From Corydoras sp. C115 (taxonomy: Eukaryota; Chordata; Actinopteri; Siluriformes; Callichthyidae): a stretch of DNA of 64,000 nucleotides. Under the pieces are notes generated by a model, which worked only from the letters and a program-made list of their open reading frames with translations, was not told the origin of the DNA and made no database searches. Numbering within the stretch: position 1 is the first letter of the stretch; every line of letters starts with the position of its first letter. Location of the stretch: assembly GCA_019802505.1 (NCBI GenBank), contig JAFMOC010000384.1, positions 186,001-250,000 on the forward strand. Direction: 5' to 3'. A program made the translations under genes and the position numbers. Below are positions 21,582 through 31,878 of the stretch, piece by piece.

Positions 21582-22038
21582 CAGCACGGTGGCTTAGTGG
21601 TTGGCACGTTTGCCTCTCAACACTAGGGATTCCCAGTTCGAATCCCCATCTGGGTGGAGTTTCCATGTTCTCCCCGTGTCCACGTGGGTTTCCTCCGGGT
21701 TCTCCGGTTTCCTCCCACAGTCCAAAAACATGGATCAAGTCAATTGAATTCTCAAAATTGCCCCCTATAGAGTGTGTCTGTGTGAGTGAGTGTGTGCCCA
21801 GTGATGGATTGGCGCCCTGTCCTGGGTGCATCTGCCCAGCGCCCGAGACGTTCTCCCCTGGATGGGCATGGGGAACCCCACCGCGACCCTAATATAGGAT
21901 AAAGCGGAATTTGCCCCATATAGAGTGTGAAATTGCCCCATATAGAGTGTGTGTGAATGTGTGTCCAGCGATAGATTGGCATCCTGTCCTGGGTGTATCT
22001 GCCCAGCGCCCGAAGCGTTCTCCCCTGGATGAGCACCA
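21582..22038 (+). mobile_element. V-SINE followed by two partial repeats of its own middle
   Basis: 21582-21907 is a near-full copy (GCACGGTGGCTTAGTGG head). Instead of a tail it continues with two restarts of GCCCCATATAGAGTGTG (from about 21911 and 21934). The second runs to CCCCTGGATGAGCACC. This stutter points to recombination among SINE copies, not retrotransposition. Confidence 0.8.
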
Positions 22039-22180
22039 TAAACTGCGCCGTAACCGTAACTGCACGTTAACCATCACTGGAACTGCACTGTACGACGTCT
22101 TTTGCATAAATGCAACGAAACACTCGCCTTCAGCTGCAGTCTGCAACCCCAACACAGCAGTGATGTTACTCGCACTAACA
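22039..22180 (+). repeat. Second copy of the GTAACTGCACG segment
   Basis: Matches 20895-20975 (CGTTAACCATCACTGGAACT, then CTTTTGCATAAATGCA) and extends further, so the 20.9-22.0 kb interval is bracketed by a direct repeat. Confidence 0.75.
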
Positions 22181-22589
22181 CACTTGTGTTCTATCGCAAC
22201 GTGGTGTTACATATAACGCTCATTAAAGTCATTTAAAGGGACACGCTGCCCTGTACCAAAACAATCCAAATAAATTAGTAGGTAAATTAAATGTGATCTG
22301 TTGAAAAAAAAAAAATTACCCCATTTTTGACATTAGCTTCGTCATTAACCTGTTATGACCTTACACTTCTCTGGAGAACGTAACCCTCCATTTAGCGTTT
22401 ACTGAGAAGTTACATCAGAATTACAGTCTTTAATGAGCGTCTGAGCGAATGCTGCAGGGACCGTGGAACCCAAACACACAGGATAGTCTTTCATCAGCTG
22501 CGTTATCAACTCATCGTCCTGATGGGAGATTTAATAGGAGCTGGAATGTTGATATGTGAAATGGCCGTCGGGGGATCTGTGGGAGGGAG

Positions 22590-22628
<39 letters not shown>

Positions 22629-22929
22629 ACCACCATCCTCAGATAATAACTGTAGAAAGAAAGTTTACGGTGGGATGAAAAAAAAAAATATATATATATT
22701 CAAACTGATTCTATTTACACACAGAAGACAACGCAGCTTTGCAGGAAACAAAGGCGACAGAGACAGACATGTTCCAACAAGAAGAGGCAGACAACAAGAA
22801 AACTGACCAATTCATCAAAACCACAACAGAATAAGGTCACCATCACGTTCTGAAGACAAAAAGTTTAAATCCCTGACTGAAGAAAGGAGGTTTTCTAGAA
22901 GCTAAGAATCCCAGCTGGATGTCACGGTA
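22181..22929. other. Unannotated DNA with poly-A tracts
   Basis: A run of 38 A residues at 22590-22627, a second A tract at 22679-22688 followed by (AT)n, and a third near 22950-22970. No gene was recognised. Confidence 0.55.
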
Positions 22930-23225
22930 ACCCTATTAAATTCTAGCATTTAAAAAAAAAAAAAAAAAAAAGGATGAAACCGGTATCCTGTTACTCAGCG
23001 ATCACCATTAAAACCGGACTAGATTACATCACGGAAGACCAGATTATTAATGATCTTTTCATGAAACGCATTTATGAAACTCATTTATGTATCAAACCTT
23101 GTTTTTTTATTATAGTGTATTTGTGACATGATTGTTTATACGTATTCACGTCGAGACTAAAGACACCTATTTTTCGTGATTCATTCACAATAATGCACAC
23201 CTCTCGTACCTTATAAACTTATTAT
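22930..23225 (+). repeat. Dispersed repeat R, 3' part
   Basis: Contains ACCGGTATCCTGTTACTCAG, GACTAGATTACATCAC and TGATTCATTCACAATAATGC, in the same order as other R copies. It is directly followed by another R copy. Confidence 0.65.
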
Positions 23226-24110
23226 AAAACGGATAGTTCCGGTCCTCAAATCTGATTGGCTGAGCCGTTTGTCCAGCCGTGATATTTTTGACAATACCAC
23301 ACACCTCTGAGCGTTTCATATTCATGTCAATGAGTGATATACAATACATTTTATCTCAATGTTTTTTTTCCTACAGACTGTGTTCTGTAATTTGGCCACT
23401 AGATGACAGTACTTGATTGTTAGAGAAACCAGAAACCTGTCAATCAGCGATCAACGTTCACTTTAAAAACCCGGACTAGGTTACGCTGCGCAAGACCAGA
23501 TTAATAACAAAACTAAAAAAATTCATGAATTGAACGTGTTTATTAGGGCTGTTATTCATCTAAAGATTTTCATAGTCGAATCTGATTCGTCAGATTTTCC
23601 CTATAGTCGACTGATAGTTTCACCACAAGATGGCGCTAAGGGCGTAGTTTAAAAAAAAAATAATAATAATTATATTTTACTTGTTTTTCTAACAAAAGAA
23701 AACCTTTTTTTTTTTTTTTTTTTTTTTTTTTCTAGAAATTAGGATGATTTTATTTGACAAAAGGCTATATATATAACGAAAACAAAGACATTTCATGTAA
23801 AAAATTAATGCTTAGCAGCAGTCATGGGCGCCCCCATGTGGTCAAAATGGTACATTCGACTATGAGGTTCAAAGTCGACTACGGTTCTCCGAATCGAATC
23901 GTCGAAATCAGCGAATATTGCAGCTCACCCCTAGTGTTTATTTTTATTATAGTGTGTTTGTAACCATTTTATAAATGCAATAAAGACACTCGAGGTTGTG
24001 TGGTATTGTGAAAAAAATCACGGGAAAGAGACGTAACGGGACTTGTCTTCACGCCTGGCCAAAAAACACCTCTTTCCCGTGAATTATTCACAATAATACC
24101 GCCCTCTCGT
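23226..24110 (+). repeat. Dispersed repeat R, longest copy, split by a hAT-like element
   Basis: Begins ATAAAACGGATAGTTCCGG and TCTGATTGGCTGAGCC, passes through TGTAATTTGGCCACTAGA and AATCAGCGATCAACG, is interrupted at 23544-23933, and ends CCGCCCTCTCG. Near its 3' end two arms, 24004-24030 (TATTGTGA…CACGGGAAAGAG) and 24070-24095 (CTCTTTCCCGTGAA…CACAATA), form an imperfect ~26-bp inverted repeat. Confidence 0.75.
23544..23933 (+). mobile_element. Nonautonomous hAT-like transposon, second copy, 390 bp
   Basis: Same family as the element at 7.5 kb, with termini TAGGGCTG and CACCCCTA. A perfect 8-bp TSD GTGTTTAT lies at 23536-23543 and 23934-23941. It contains a 27-base T run at 23705-23731 that the other copy lacks. 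No transposase is present. Confidence 0.9.
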
Positions 24111-24800
24111 TCCTTATTGCTTCATTAACGCACGACATCAGGTCCAAATGGCTGAATAATTAGCAGTAAATATCTTAATGGCTTCCTTATTAATGTCCAC
24201 CCCGTTAATTACGGTGCGATATAATCTCTGTATTAAAGCCGGTGCGAGCGTTTCTTTAAGCCGAGCGTTTTCTATTTCTTCTTGTTTACTGTAGACTCGC
24301 TTTGATCCCTCTTGTCATACACCGTTCCCATGACAACAGCCTTGGACCGATATCTGATGAAAGAACTGACAGCGATGCAGGAAATAACACATTAGCAGCA
24401 GAACACGAAGCAAATCATTTTTCCATTTTTACAATCTAGTCATGTACGAGCCTTTCTATTGGTCCTCGCGGGTGAGTGCAGGCCTGCAGGCCCGGGCCCG
24501 AGTAACGGCCAGAGGCTCGGCGACCAAAAATAAACAGCGGGAACGTGTCATCTCAAGCCGTTTAAAGCGCTTATCTGAGCTTACCATGTGATCAGGCCTC
24601 GTCGGGAAGGCGGACGTCTGCACGCTGGCTCTTCAGTCTGAAAACAGAACGAGGTCGTTATCAGAATGAGGTCGTTATAAACCGAATAAATATACAGGCT
24701 TCGTTTTATTCTGGGGAAATATTGCGGCAAGGCAAGAAAATAAAGCTATACGGACAAACTTAGAGACACTAACTATAAACATAAATAAAACAATTATGAT
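24111..24800. other. Single-copy-looking DNA
   Basis: No repeats recognised. TAATTA-type sites (24158, 24210) and CpG-containing stretches (24460-24560) would fit a regulatory or conserved noncoding region, untested. No exon was recognised. Confidence 0.4.
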
Positions 24801-25770
24801 TATTAATACAGCGCTAGGGATTCCCGGTTCGAATCCCCATCTGGGTGGAGTTTCCATGTTCTCCCCGTGTCTGCGTGGGTTTCCACCGGGTTCTCCAGTT
24901 TCCTCCCACAGTCCAAAAACATGGATCAAGTCAATGGAGTTCTCCAAATTGCCCCATATAGAGTGTGTCTGTGTGAGTGAGTGTGTGCCTATTGATAGAT
25001 TGGCGTCCTGTCCTGGGTGTATCTGCCCAGCGCCCGAAACGTTCTCCCCTGGATGGGCATGGGGAACCCCCCCGCGCAACCCTAATAGAGGATAAAGTGG
25101 AAGATAATGAATGAATGAATGAATATTAATACAGCGCTAGGGATTCCCGGTTCGAATCCCCATCTGGGTGGAGTTTCCATGTTCTCCCCGTGTCTGCGTG
25201 GGTTTCCTCCAGGTTCTCCGGTTTCCTCCCACAGTCCAAAAACATGGATCAAGTCAATTGAATTCTCCAAATTGCCCCATATAGAGTGTGACTGTGTGAG
25301 TGAGTGTGTGCACAGTGATAGATTGCCCCCCTGTCCTGGGTGTATCTGCCCAGCGCCCGAAACATTCTCCCCTGGATGGGCATGGGGAACACCACTGCAA
25401 CCCTAATGGAGGATAAAATGGAAGATAATGAATGAGTGAATGATTATTAATACAGCGCTAGGGATTTCCGGTTCGAATCCCCATCTGGGTGGAGTTTCCA
25501 TGTTCTCCCCGTGTCCGCGTGGGTTTCCTCCGGGTTCTCCGGTTTCTTCTCACAGTCCATAAACATGGATCAAGTCAATGGAGTTCTCCAAATTGCCCCA
25601 TATAGAGTGTGTCTGTGTGAGTGAGTGTGTGCCCAGCGTTGGATTGGTGCCCTGTCCTGGGTGTATCTGTCCAGCGCCCGAAACGTTCTCCCCTGGATGG
25701 GCATGGAGAACCCCCCCCATGCGCAACCCTAATAGAGGATAAAGCGGGAGATAATGAATGAATGAATGAA
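24801..25770 (+). mobile_element. Tandem triplet of one 5'-truncated V-SINE
   Basis: Three units (24801-25123, 25124-25444, 25445-25770; about 321-326 bp) each begin TATTAATACAGCGCTAGGG and end in GAATGA tails. All are truncated at the same head position, just before the B box. TATTAATA follows the last tail as well. The simplest history is a single truncated insertion with TSD TATTAATA, tandemly multiplied by unequal crossing-over. Open frames in both strands repeat with the units. Confidence 0.9.
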
Positions 25771-25778
25771 TATTAATA

Positions 25779-26289
25779 AATAGTGAAAGTGGGATGTATC
25801 TGAGGTTGCAGGGATGGTACACCTGGTGAACAGTATTACAGCATCAAAACTAGCACCTCCTGTTAGTTACGTGATTTCAGACGCAGCTCAAATATCAAAT
25901 AAACCATTTCTTGCGTCGTGTAAGTGTTTGTACGATACACAACGCACCAAGAGACCAAACCGTACCACAAACACGAAGAAATGTGATATCAGTATCGGGT
26001 GCATTCTATTAATTATGCAGTAAGGGCTCGTGCTCACGCACCGGACCCTCGGCACCGAATCAAACACTCGCTGCAGTCGCTCACTGGTCTGGACCCACTG
26101 TTCCCCTCCAGCGCTGCAGGTTCAACAGACAGTTTGTAATTCGGCATCATGCTGTTCGTTTTGCTTCGACACGACAAGCAAGATCAACCTGATGGAGACA
26201 CGTCAACGTCAAAAGTGTTGGGACACGCAAGTTGCCACTACACCAGCTTCTACTCTGCAGGAACGACGGTCGACAAGATTTAAGTGAAA
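25779..26289. other. No recognised feature
   Basis: No known repeat. The 85-aa frame at 26030-26287 has no recognisable domain. Confidence 0.5.
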
Positions 26290-26990
26290 AAGACGAAGCG
26301 GAGTCTCGTTACACCTCTTTCCTGTGATTTATTTACAATAATACACTACCTAATACACAACAGGACAAGGTAGCTCAGTGGTTCGGGTGTTGGGTTATCA
26401 ATCTGAAGGTTGTGGGTTCAAATCCCAGGTCCAATGAAGTTACCAGTGTGGGTCCTTGAGCAAGACCCTTAACCCTCATTGCTCCAGGGATGTTGTGATG
26501 AACCCTGTGCTCACCTCGTAAGTCTCTTTGGATAAAAGTGTCCAATAAATGACCAAATGTAACCTCAAAAGTGTGGCATAGCTTTTATAAAAACACAATA
26601 TAATAAAAAAAACTAGTTTGAATTCTTAAATGTATTGATTTAAAACAAAATTGTTTATAATCTGGTCTGCGACGTAACCTAGTCCAGTTTTGAAGTGAAC
26701 ACTGATCGCTGAGTAACAGGATACTGGTTTCACTAACCAAAAAAACTGCCATCTAGTGGGCAAATTGCAGAAAACAATAGACAACATAAACAACAGCTGC
26801 AACAGGTTCAGTGCTCATTGAGAATCGACTTGCTGTTTATAACAGTCTGTATTTTATGATTTCAAATAATGTATATCACACATTGATACGAATGAGAAGC
26901 GTTTAGGAGGCGTGTGTTATTGTCGATGATGTCACGGCTGAACAAACAGAGACCCGTTTTATAATTGCCCTCGCTCAGAAGTACAGCCAC
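26290..26990 (-). repeat. Dispersed repeat R, minus strand, split by a SINE
   Basis: Minus-strand copy: TTATAAAACGGGTCTCTG at the right end, GCCCACTAGATGGCAG, GTATCCTGTTACTCAGCG, and CACAGGAAAGAGGTGTAACG at the left end. The L2-tail SINE at 26362-26563 interrupts it. Confidence 0.72.
26362..26563 (+). mobile_element. L2-tail tRNA SINE
   Basis: Complete copy with A box TAGCTCAGTGG, B box GGTTCAAATCC, body GAGCAAGACCCTTAACCCTC and tail CCAATAAATGACCAAATG. It is inserted in repeat R. Confidence 0.88.
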
Positions 26991-27277
26991 GCTGATAAAA
27001 CTCAACAATTTTATTTATAAACCACTTTAAAAAAAACAACAGCAGCTGCAACAAAGAATGAAACGAAAAGAATGAAACCTTTGTGTTCATCAATTAAAAC
27101 ATGGCCCAATACAATGTCTTGTTGAACCGTCAGCATAAAAGTCGGCGGTTTAACGCCAAGTCTACAAGAAAGTTACCAACGTGGGCCCTTAAACACGGCC
27201 CTTAACACGCAATGCTCCAGAGGCGCTGGATTGCGCTTGACCCTGCGCTTTGATGCTTCTTGTACGATGAAAACGAC
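26991..27277. other. Unannotated DNA with a SINE-like remnant
   Basis: 27165-27250 (AAGTTACCAACGTGGGCC … ATGCTCCAGAGG) is an old plus-strand L2-tail SINE body. The rest is not recognised. Confidence 0.45.
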
Positions 27278-27545
27278 GTCTTGTTATGTGCAGACTCCGT
27301 TCTCCATTAGTCTGCTCTTGTAATTATATCGTTTCAAAAAAAAAGAGGCCCGTTCTGCTCATTAAACACGAGTTCTATAAGGTGAGGCCAGAGTTAAAGA
27401 ACGCGACTGTACGAGTTCAGTACAATAAACCCAGAACTCACAGTGTCCGTGTTCTGCTGTGAAGCTGCTCATGTACAGTTAAAGATCAGAACCATTTACC
27501 GGAACCCATACACCTCATTACAATAATAACCACACAGGGGAAAAG
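27278..27545 (+). repeat. Local direct duplication, copy 1
   Basis: CTTGTTATGTGCAGACTCCG through CACACAGGGGAAAAG is repeated at 28357-28625 with few differences (copy 1 has an extra ATTAT and extra A residues near 27325-27345). The flanking repeat R remnants are duplicated too, so the original block was larger. Confidence 0.9.
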
Positions 27546-27547
27546 CT

Positions 27548-27803
27548 GGGCAGATACACCCAGGACAGGGTGACAATCCATCGCTGGGCACACACTCACT
27601 CACAAACACACTCTATATGGGGCAATTTGGAGAACTCAATTGACTTGATCCATGTTTTTGGACTGTGGGAGGAAACCGGAGAACCCAGAGGAAGCCCACG
27701 CGGACACGGGGAGAACATGGAAACTCCACCCAGATGGGGATTCGAACCGGGAATCCCTAGCGCTGAGAGGAGAACATACTAACCACTAAGCCACCGTGCT
27801 GCC
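27548..27803 (-). mobile_element. V-SINE lacking its tail third
   Basis: Minus strand. It begins inside the element at CTGGGCAGATACACCC and ends with the head (CCACCGTGCTGCC). The loss of the 3' tail abuts the end of the duplicated block, suggesting a recombination breakpoint. Confidence 0.85.
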
Positions 27804-27804
27804 C

Positions 27805-28356
27805 ATGTGTGGTATAGCTTTTATAAAAAAACTATTTAATAAAAAAAAACAAGTTTTAATTCATAAATGTATTGATTGAGTGGCGGCACGGTGGCTTAGT
27901 GGTTGGCACGTTCGCCTCTCAGCTCTAGGGATTCCCGGTTCGAATCCCCATCTGGGTGGAGTTTCTATGTCCGCGTGGGTTTCCTCCGGGTTCTCCGGTT
28001 TCCTCCCACAGTCCAAAAACATGGATCAAGTCAATTGAGTTCTCCAAATTGCCCCATATAGAGTGTGTCTGTGTGAGTGAGTGAGTGAGTGTGGGCCCAG
28101 CGATGAATGGGCACCCTGTCCTGGGTGTATCTGCCCAGCGCCTGAGACGTTCTCCCCTGGATGGGCATGGGGAACCCCACCGCGACCCTAATAGAGGATA
28201 AAGCGGGAGATAATGAATGAATGAATGAATGAATTGATTGAAAACAAAACCGTTAATAATCTGGTCTGCGACGTAATCTAGTCCGGTTTTGAAGTGAACA
28301 TTGATCGCTGAGTAACAGGATACTGGTTTCACTAACTAAATAATCTGGTCTGCGAC
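27805..28356 (-). repeat. Dispersed repeat R, shortened copy with nested V-SINE
   Basis: Shares TGTGGTATAGCTTTTATAAA, ATAATCTGGTCTGCGACG and CGCTGAGTAACAGGATACTG with 26575-26730. The ATAATCTGGTCTGCGACG block occurs twice (28255 and 28344), a small internal duplication. It lacks sequence matching 26760-27277. Confidence 0.75.
27882..28232 (+). mobile_element. V-SINE in repeat R
   Basis: Full head (GGCGGCACGGTGGCTTAG) and (GAATGA)n tail. Flanked by ATTGATTGA (about 27871-27879 and 28233-28241). It is absent from the sister copy of R at 26.6 kb, so it inserted after the local duplication. Confidence 0.9.
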
Positions 28357-28625
28357 GTAATCTAGTCTTGTTATGTGCAGACTCCGTTCTCCATTAGTCT
28401 GCTCTTGTAATATCGTTTCAAAAAGAGGCCCATTCTGCTCATTAAACACGAGTTCTATAAGGTGAGGCCAGAGTTAAAGAACGCGACTGTACGAGTTCAG
28501 TACAATAAACCCAGAACTCAGAGTGTCCGTGTTCTGCTGTGAAGATGCTCATGTACAGTTAAAGATCAGAACCATTTACCGGAACCCATACACCTCATTA
28601 CAATAATAACCACACAGGGGAAAAG
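28357..28625 (+). repeat. Local direct duplication, copy 2
   Basis: Counterpart of 27278-27545, offset about 1.08 kb. After CACACAGGGGAAAAG it diverges (TTACCATGG). Confidence 0.9.
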
Positions 28626-28862
28626 TTACCATGGCCTTTTCTATGTGCTATTTGCATGTTCTCCCAGTATCTATATAGGTTTCCTCCCACAGCCTCGAAA
28701 AAAGTATGTTCTTCACACATTGCATTTTAAATTGCACAATCTTTGTGTAAATAAAACACAAAGATTCCATGAACCAGCGAATTTGTAAAACCCTGAGCTA
28801 TAATCTCAGATGGATGTCATTATTTCACCTGAAAAATAAACTTAATGTAAATAACTGGAAGT
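28626..28862. other. Old V-SINE core fragment and unannotated DNA
   Basis: TTGCATGTTCTCCCAGT and TTTCCTCCCACAGCC (28651-28694) are a diverged V-SINE core. Nothing else is recognised. Confidence 0.45.
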
Positions 28863-28874
28863 AATTTGTTCCTG

Positions 28875-29004
28875 TGCCCAGCGATGGATTGGCGCCCTGT
28901 CCTGGGTGTATCTGCCCAGCGCCCGAGACGTTCTCCCCTGGATGGCCATGGGGAACCCCACCGCGACCCTAATAGAGGATAAAGCGGGAGATAATGAATG
29001 AATG
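28875..29004 (+). mobile_element. V-SINE, strongly 5'-truncated (130 bp)
   Basis: Only the last third (TGCCCAGCGATGGATTGG to the tail) is present. A perfect 12-bp TSD AATTTGTTCCTG (28863-28874 and 29005-29016) proves it inserted in this truncated form. Confidence 0.93.
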
Positions 29005-29129
29005 AATTTGTTCCTGGTGCAATTTGCAGAGCGGGAAAAAAAATAAACCACATATTAACAGACCGTAATGTTGGTTTAAGCCAGTGGTTCCTAAAGTGAG
29101 GGGCGCTGTCGAGGGGTATTGGGTGTAAT

Positions 29130-29345
29130 TTGAAGTACATGATGGGGCATTTTCCACAGTGACGTGCAAGTATCCCAACCTGATGATTGGGGTTGGAGCA
29201 CAGGGTCAAACATGGGACAAAGCACATTATATAGGAGCAATGGGGGATTAAGGGCCTTGCTCAAGGGCCCACATTGGTGACATGGGTTTGGGATTTGAAC
29301 CCACAGCCTTTAGACTGCTAGCCCCACAGTCGAACCACCGACACA
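29130..29345 (-). mobile_element. Old L2-tail-type SINE
   Basis: Minus strand. TTGAGCAAGGCCCTTAATCC, a B-box-like GGTTCAAATCCC and a degenerate head. It is more diverged than the 4.7 kb copy and the tail is lost. Confidence 0.6.
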
Positions 29346-29784
29346 TGATGCATGCCATTAAATGATGATCCAACACTTCACTTTGTCTTGTTCGATAAGA
29401 ATTTGCACGTTTTGTATAAATGACGACGTTCACAATAAATCCGAGTGAAATTAGACGTGCGTGTCGAACCAGGGGGAGGGGGACGGGGGGGGGGGAGGGG
29501 GAGGGGTGCAGGGAGCGAGCTCGAAAATATTCTTATCTATAAAAGAGAGGCCCAGGGTGTGAGGTTTGTAAACCACGGGTTTGAGCTCCTCATTCATTAA
29601 ATGAAAACAGAATGATTCAACGGTCTGAATAAGAACGTTAGAGAACACAGTGAAACAGCAGCGGGGGGGGGGGGGGGGGGGGGGGACTACATGTCACACA
29701 TATTAATGATATCTGAAGCTGATTGGTTAGAGCGAGAGGACGGGACCGTCACCTGCCTTACTGACGAAGTGTCCTGAGATGTTG
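29346..29784. other. G-rich tracts, no gene
   Basis: 29472-29513 has several G runs separated by one or two bases, a strong G-quadruplex candidate on the plus strand. A 23-base G run lies at 29663-29685. Confidence 0.7.
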
Positions 29785-29805
29785 TGCTGAGGTGGTGGTG
29801 CTGTA

Positions 29806-31878
29806 CCCTGCACAATGAGGCACCACCACCACCACCCTGCACGAGGAGGCACCACCACCACCACCCTGCACGAGGAGGCACCACCACCACCCTGCACAAG
29901 GAGGCACCACCACCAACCTGCACGATGAGGAGGCACCACCACCACCCTGCACGAGGAGGCACCACCACCACCACCACCCTGCACGATGAGGCACCACCAC
30001 CACCACCACCCTGCACGAGGAGGAGGCACCACCACCACCCTGCACGAGGAGGCACCACCGCCACCCTGCACGATGAGGAGGCACCACCGCCACCCTGCAC
30101 GAGGAGGCACCACCGCCACCCTGCACGAGGAGGCACCACCACCACCACCACCACCCTGCACGAGGAGGAGGCACCACCACCACCCTGCACGAGGAGGCAC
30201 TGCCGCCACCCTGCACGAGGAGGCACCACCACCACCACCACCACCCTGCACAATGAGGCACCACCACCACCACCCTGCACGAGGAGGCACCACCACCAAC
30301 CTGCACGATGAGGCACCACCACCCTGCACGAGGAGGCACCACCACCAACTGCACGAGGAGGCACCACCACCACCACCCTGCACGATGAGGCACCACCACC
30401 ACCACCACCCTGCACGAGGAGGCACCACCACCACCCTGCACGATGAGGCACCACCACCCTGCACGATGAGGCACCACCAACCTGCACGATGAGGCACCAC
30501 CAACCTGCACGATGAGGCACCACCACCACCCTGCACGATGAGGCACCACCACCCCACCCGAGGAGGAGGCACCACCATGCATGCACGATGAGGCAATGAG
30601 GCACCACCACCACCTGCACAATGAGGCACCACCCCCACCCTGCACGCACCACCACCCTGCACGATGAGGCACCACCACCAACCTGCACGATGAGGCACCA
30701 CCCTGCCACGATGAGGCACCACCCGCCACCCTGCACGATGAGGCACCACCGAGGATGAGGCACCGCCACCCTGCACGATGAGGCACCACCACCACCCTGC
30801 ACGATGAGGCACCACGCCACCCTGCACGATGAAGGCACCACCACCCTGCACTGCACACCGCCACCCTGCACGAGGAGGCACCACCACCACCCTGCACGAG
30901 CAGGAGGAGGCACCACCACCACCCTGCACGAGGAGGAGGCACCACCGCCACCCTGCACGAGGAGGAGGCACCACCGCCACCCTGCACGAGGAGGAGGCAC
31001 CACCCACCCTGCACGATGAGGCACCACCACCCTGCACGAGGAGGCACCACCACCCTGCACAATGAGGCACCACCACCCTGCACGATGAGGCACCACCACC
31101 CCTGCACGAGGAGGCACCACCACCCTGCACGAGGAGGAGGCACCACCACCACCCTGCACGAGGAGGCACCACCACCCTGCACGAGGAGGCACCACCACCC
31201 TGCACGAGGAGGCACCACCACCACCCTGCACAATGAGGCACCACCACCACCCTGCACGAGGAGGCACCACCACCCTGCACGAGGAGGCACCACCCTGCAC
31301 ACCCCTGCACGAGGAGGCACCACCACCCTGCACTGCACGAGGAGGCACCACCACCTGCCACGATGAGGCACACCACCTGCACTGCACGCAGGAGGCACCA
31401 CCCACCCTGCACGACGAGGAGGCACCACCACCTGCAGGCACCACCAACCTGAGGAGGCACCACCACCCTGCACACCACCACTGCACGAGGAGGCACCACC
31501 ACACTGCCGAGGAGGCACCACCACCACCTGCACGAGAGGAGGCACCACCACCACCCTGCACGAGGAGGCACCACCACCTGCACGATGAGGCACCACCACC
31601 ACCACACCTGCACGATGAGGCACAACCACCACCACCTGCACGACTGAGGCACCACCACCACCCTGCACGAGCATGAGGAGGCACCACCACCACCCTGCAC
31701 GAGCATGAGGAGGCACCACCACCACCCTGCACGAGGAGGCACCACCACCAACCTGCACGAGCACGAGGAGGCACCACCACCCTGCACGAGCACGAGGAGG
31801 CACCACCACCACCCTGCACGAGCACGAGGAGGCACCACCACCACCCTGCACAATGAGGCACCACCACCACCCTGCACG
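29806..31878. repeat. GC-rich minisatellite, unit ~26 bp, about 2.1 kb
   Basis: The unit is GAGGCACCACCACCACCC plus TGCACGAG. It varies mainly by whole triplets, with one to six ACC and one to three GAG, or GAT/AAT in place of GAG. About 75-80 units are present. The array starts just after GGTGGTGGTGCTGTACCC. Because ~26 bp is not a multiple of three and the unit has no minus-strand stops, all three minus frames stay open for 700-780 codons. Their proteins cycle through the same three segments (VVVPPRA, GWWWCLLVQ, GGGGASSC), as expected for frame rotation. No start context, splice site or conserved protein supports coding. Confidence 0.93.
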
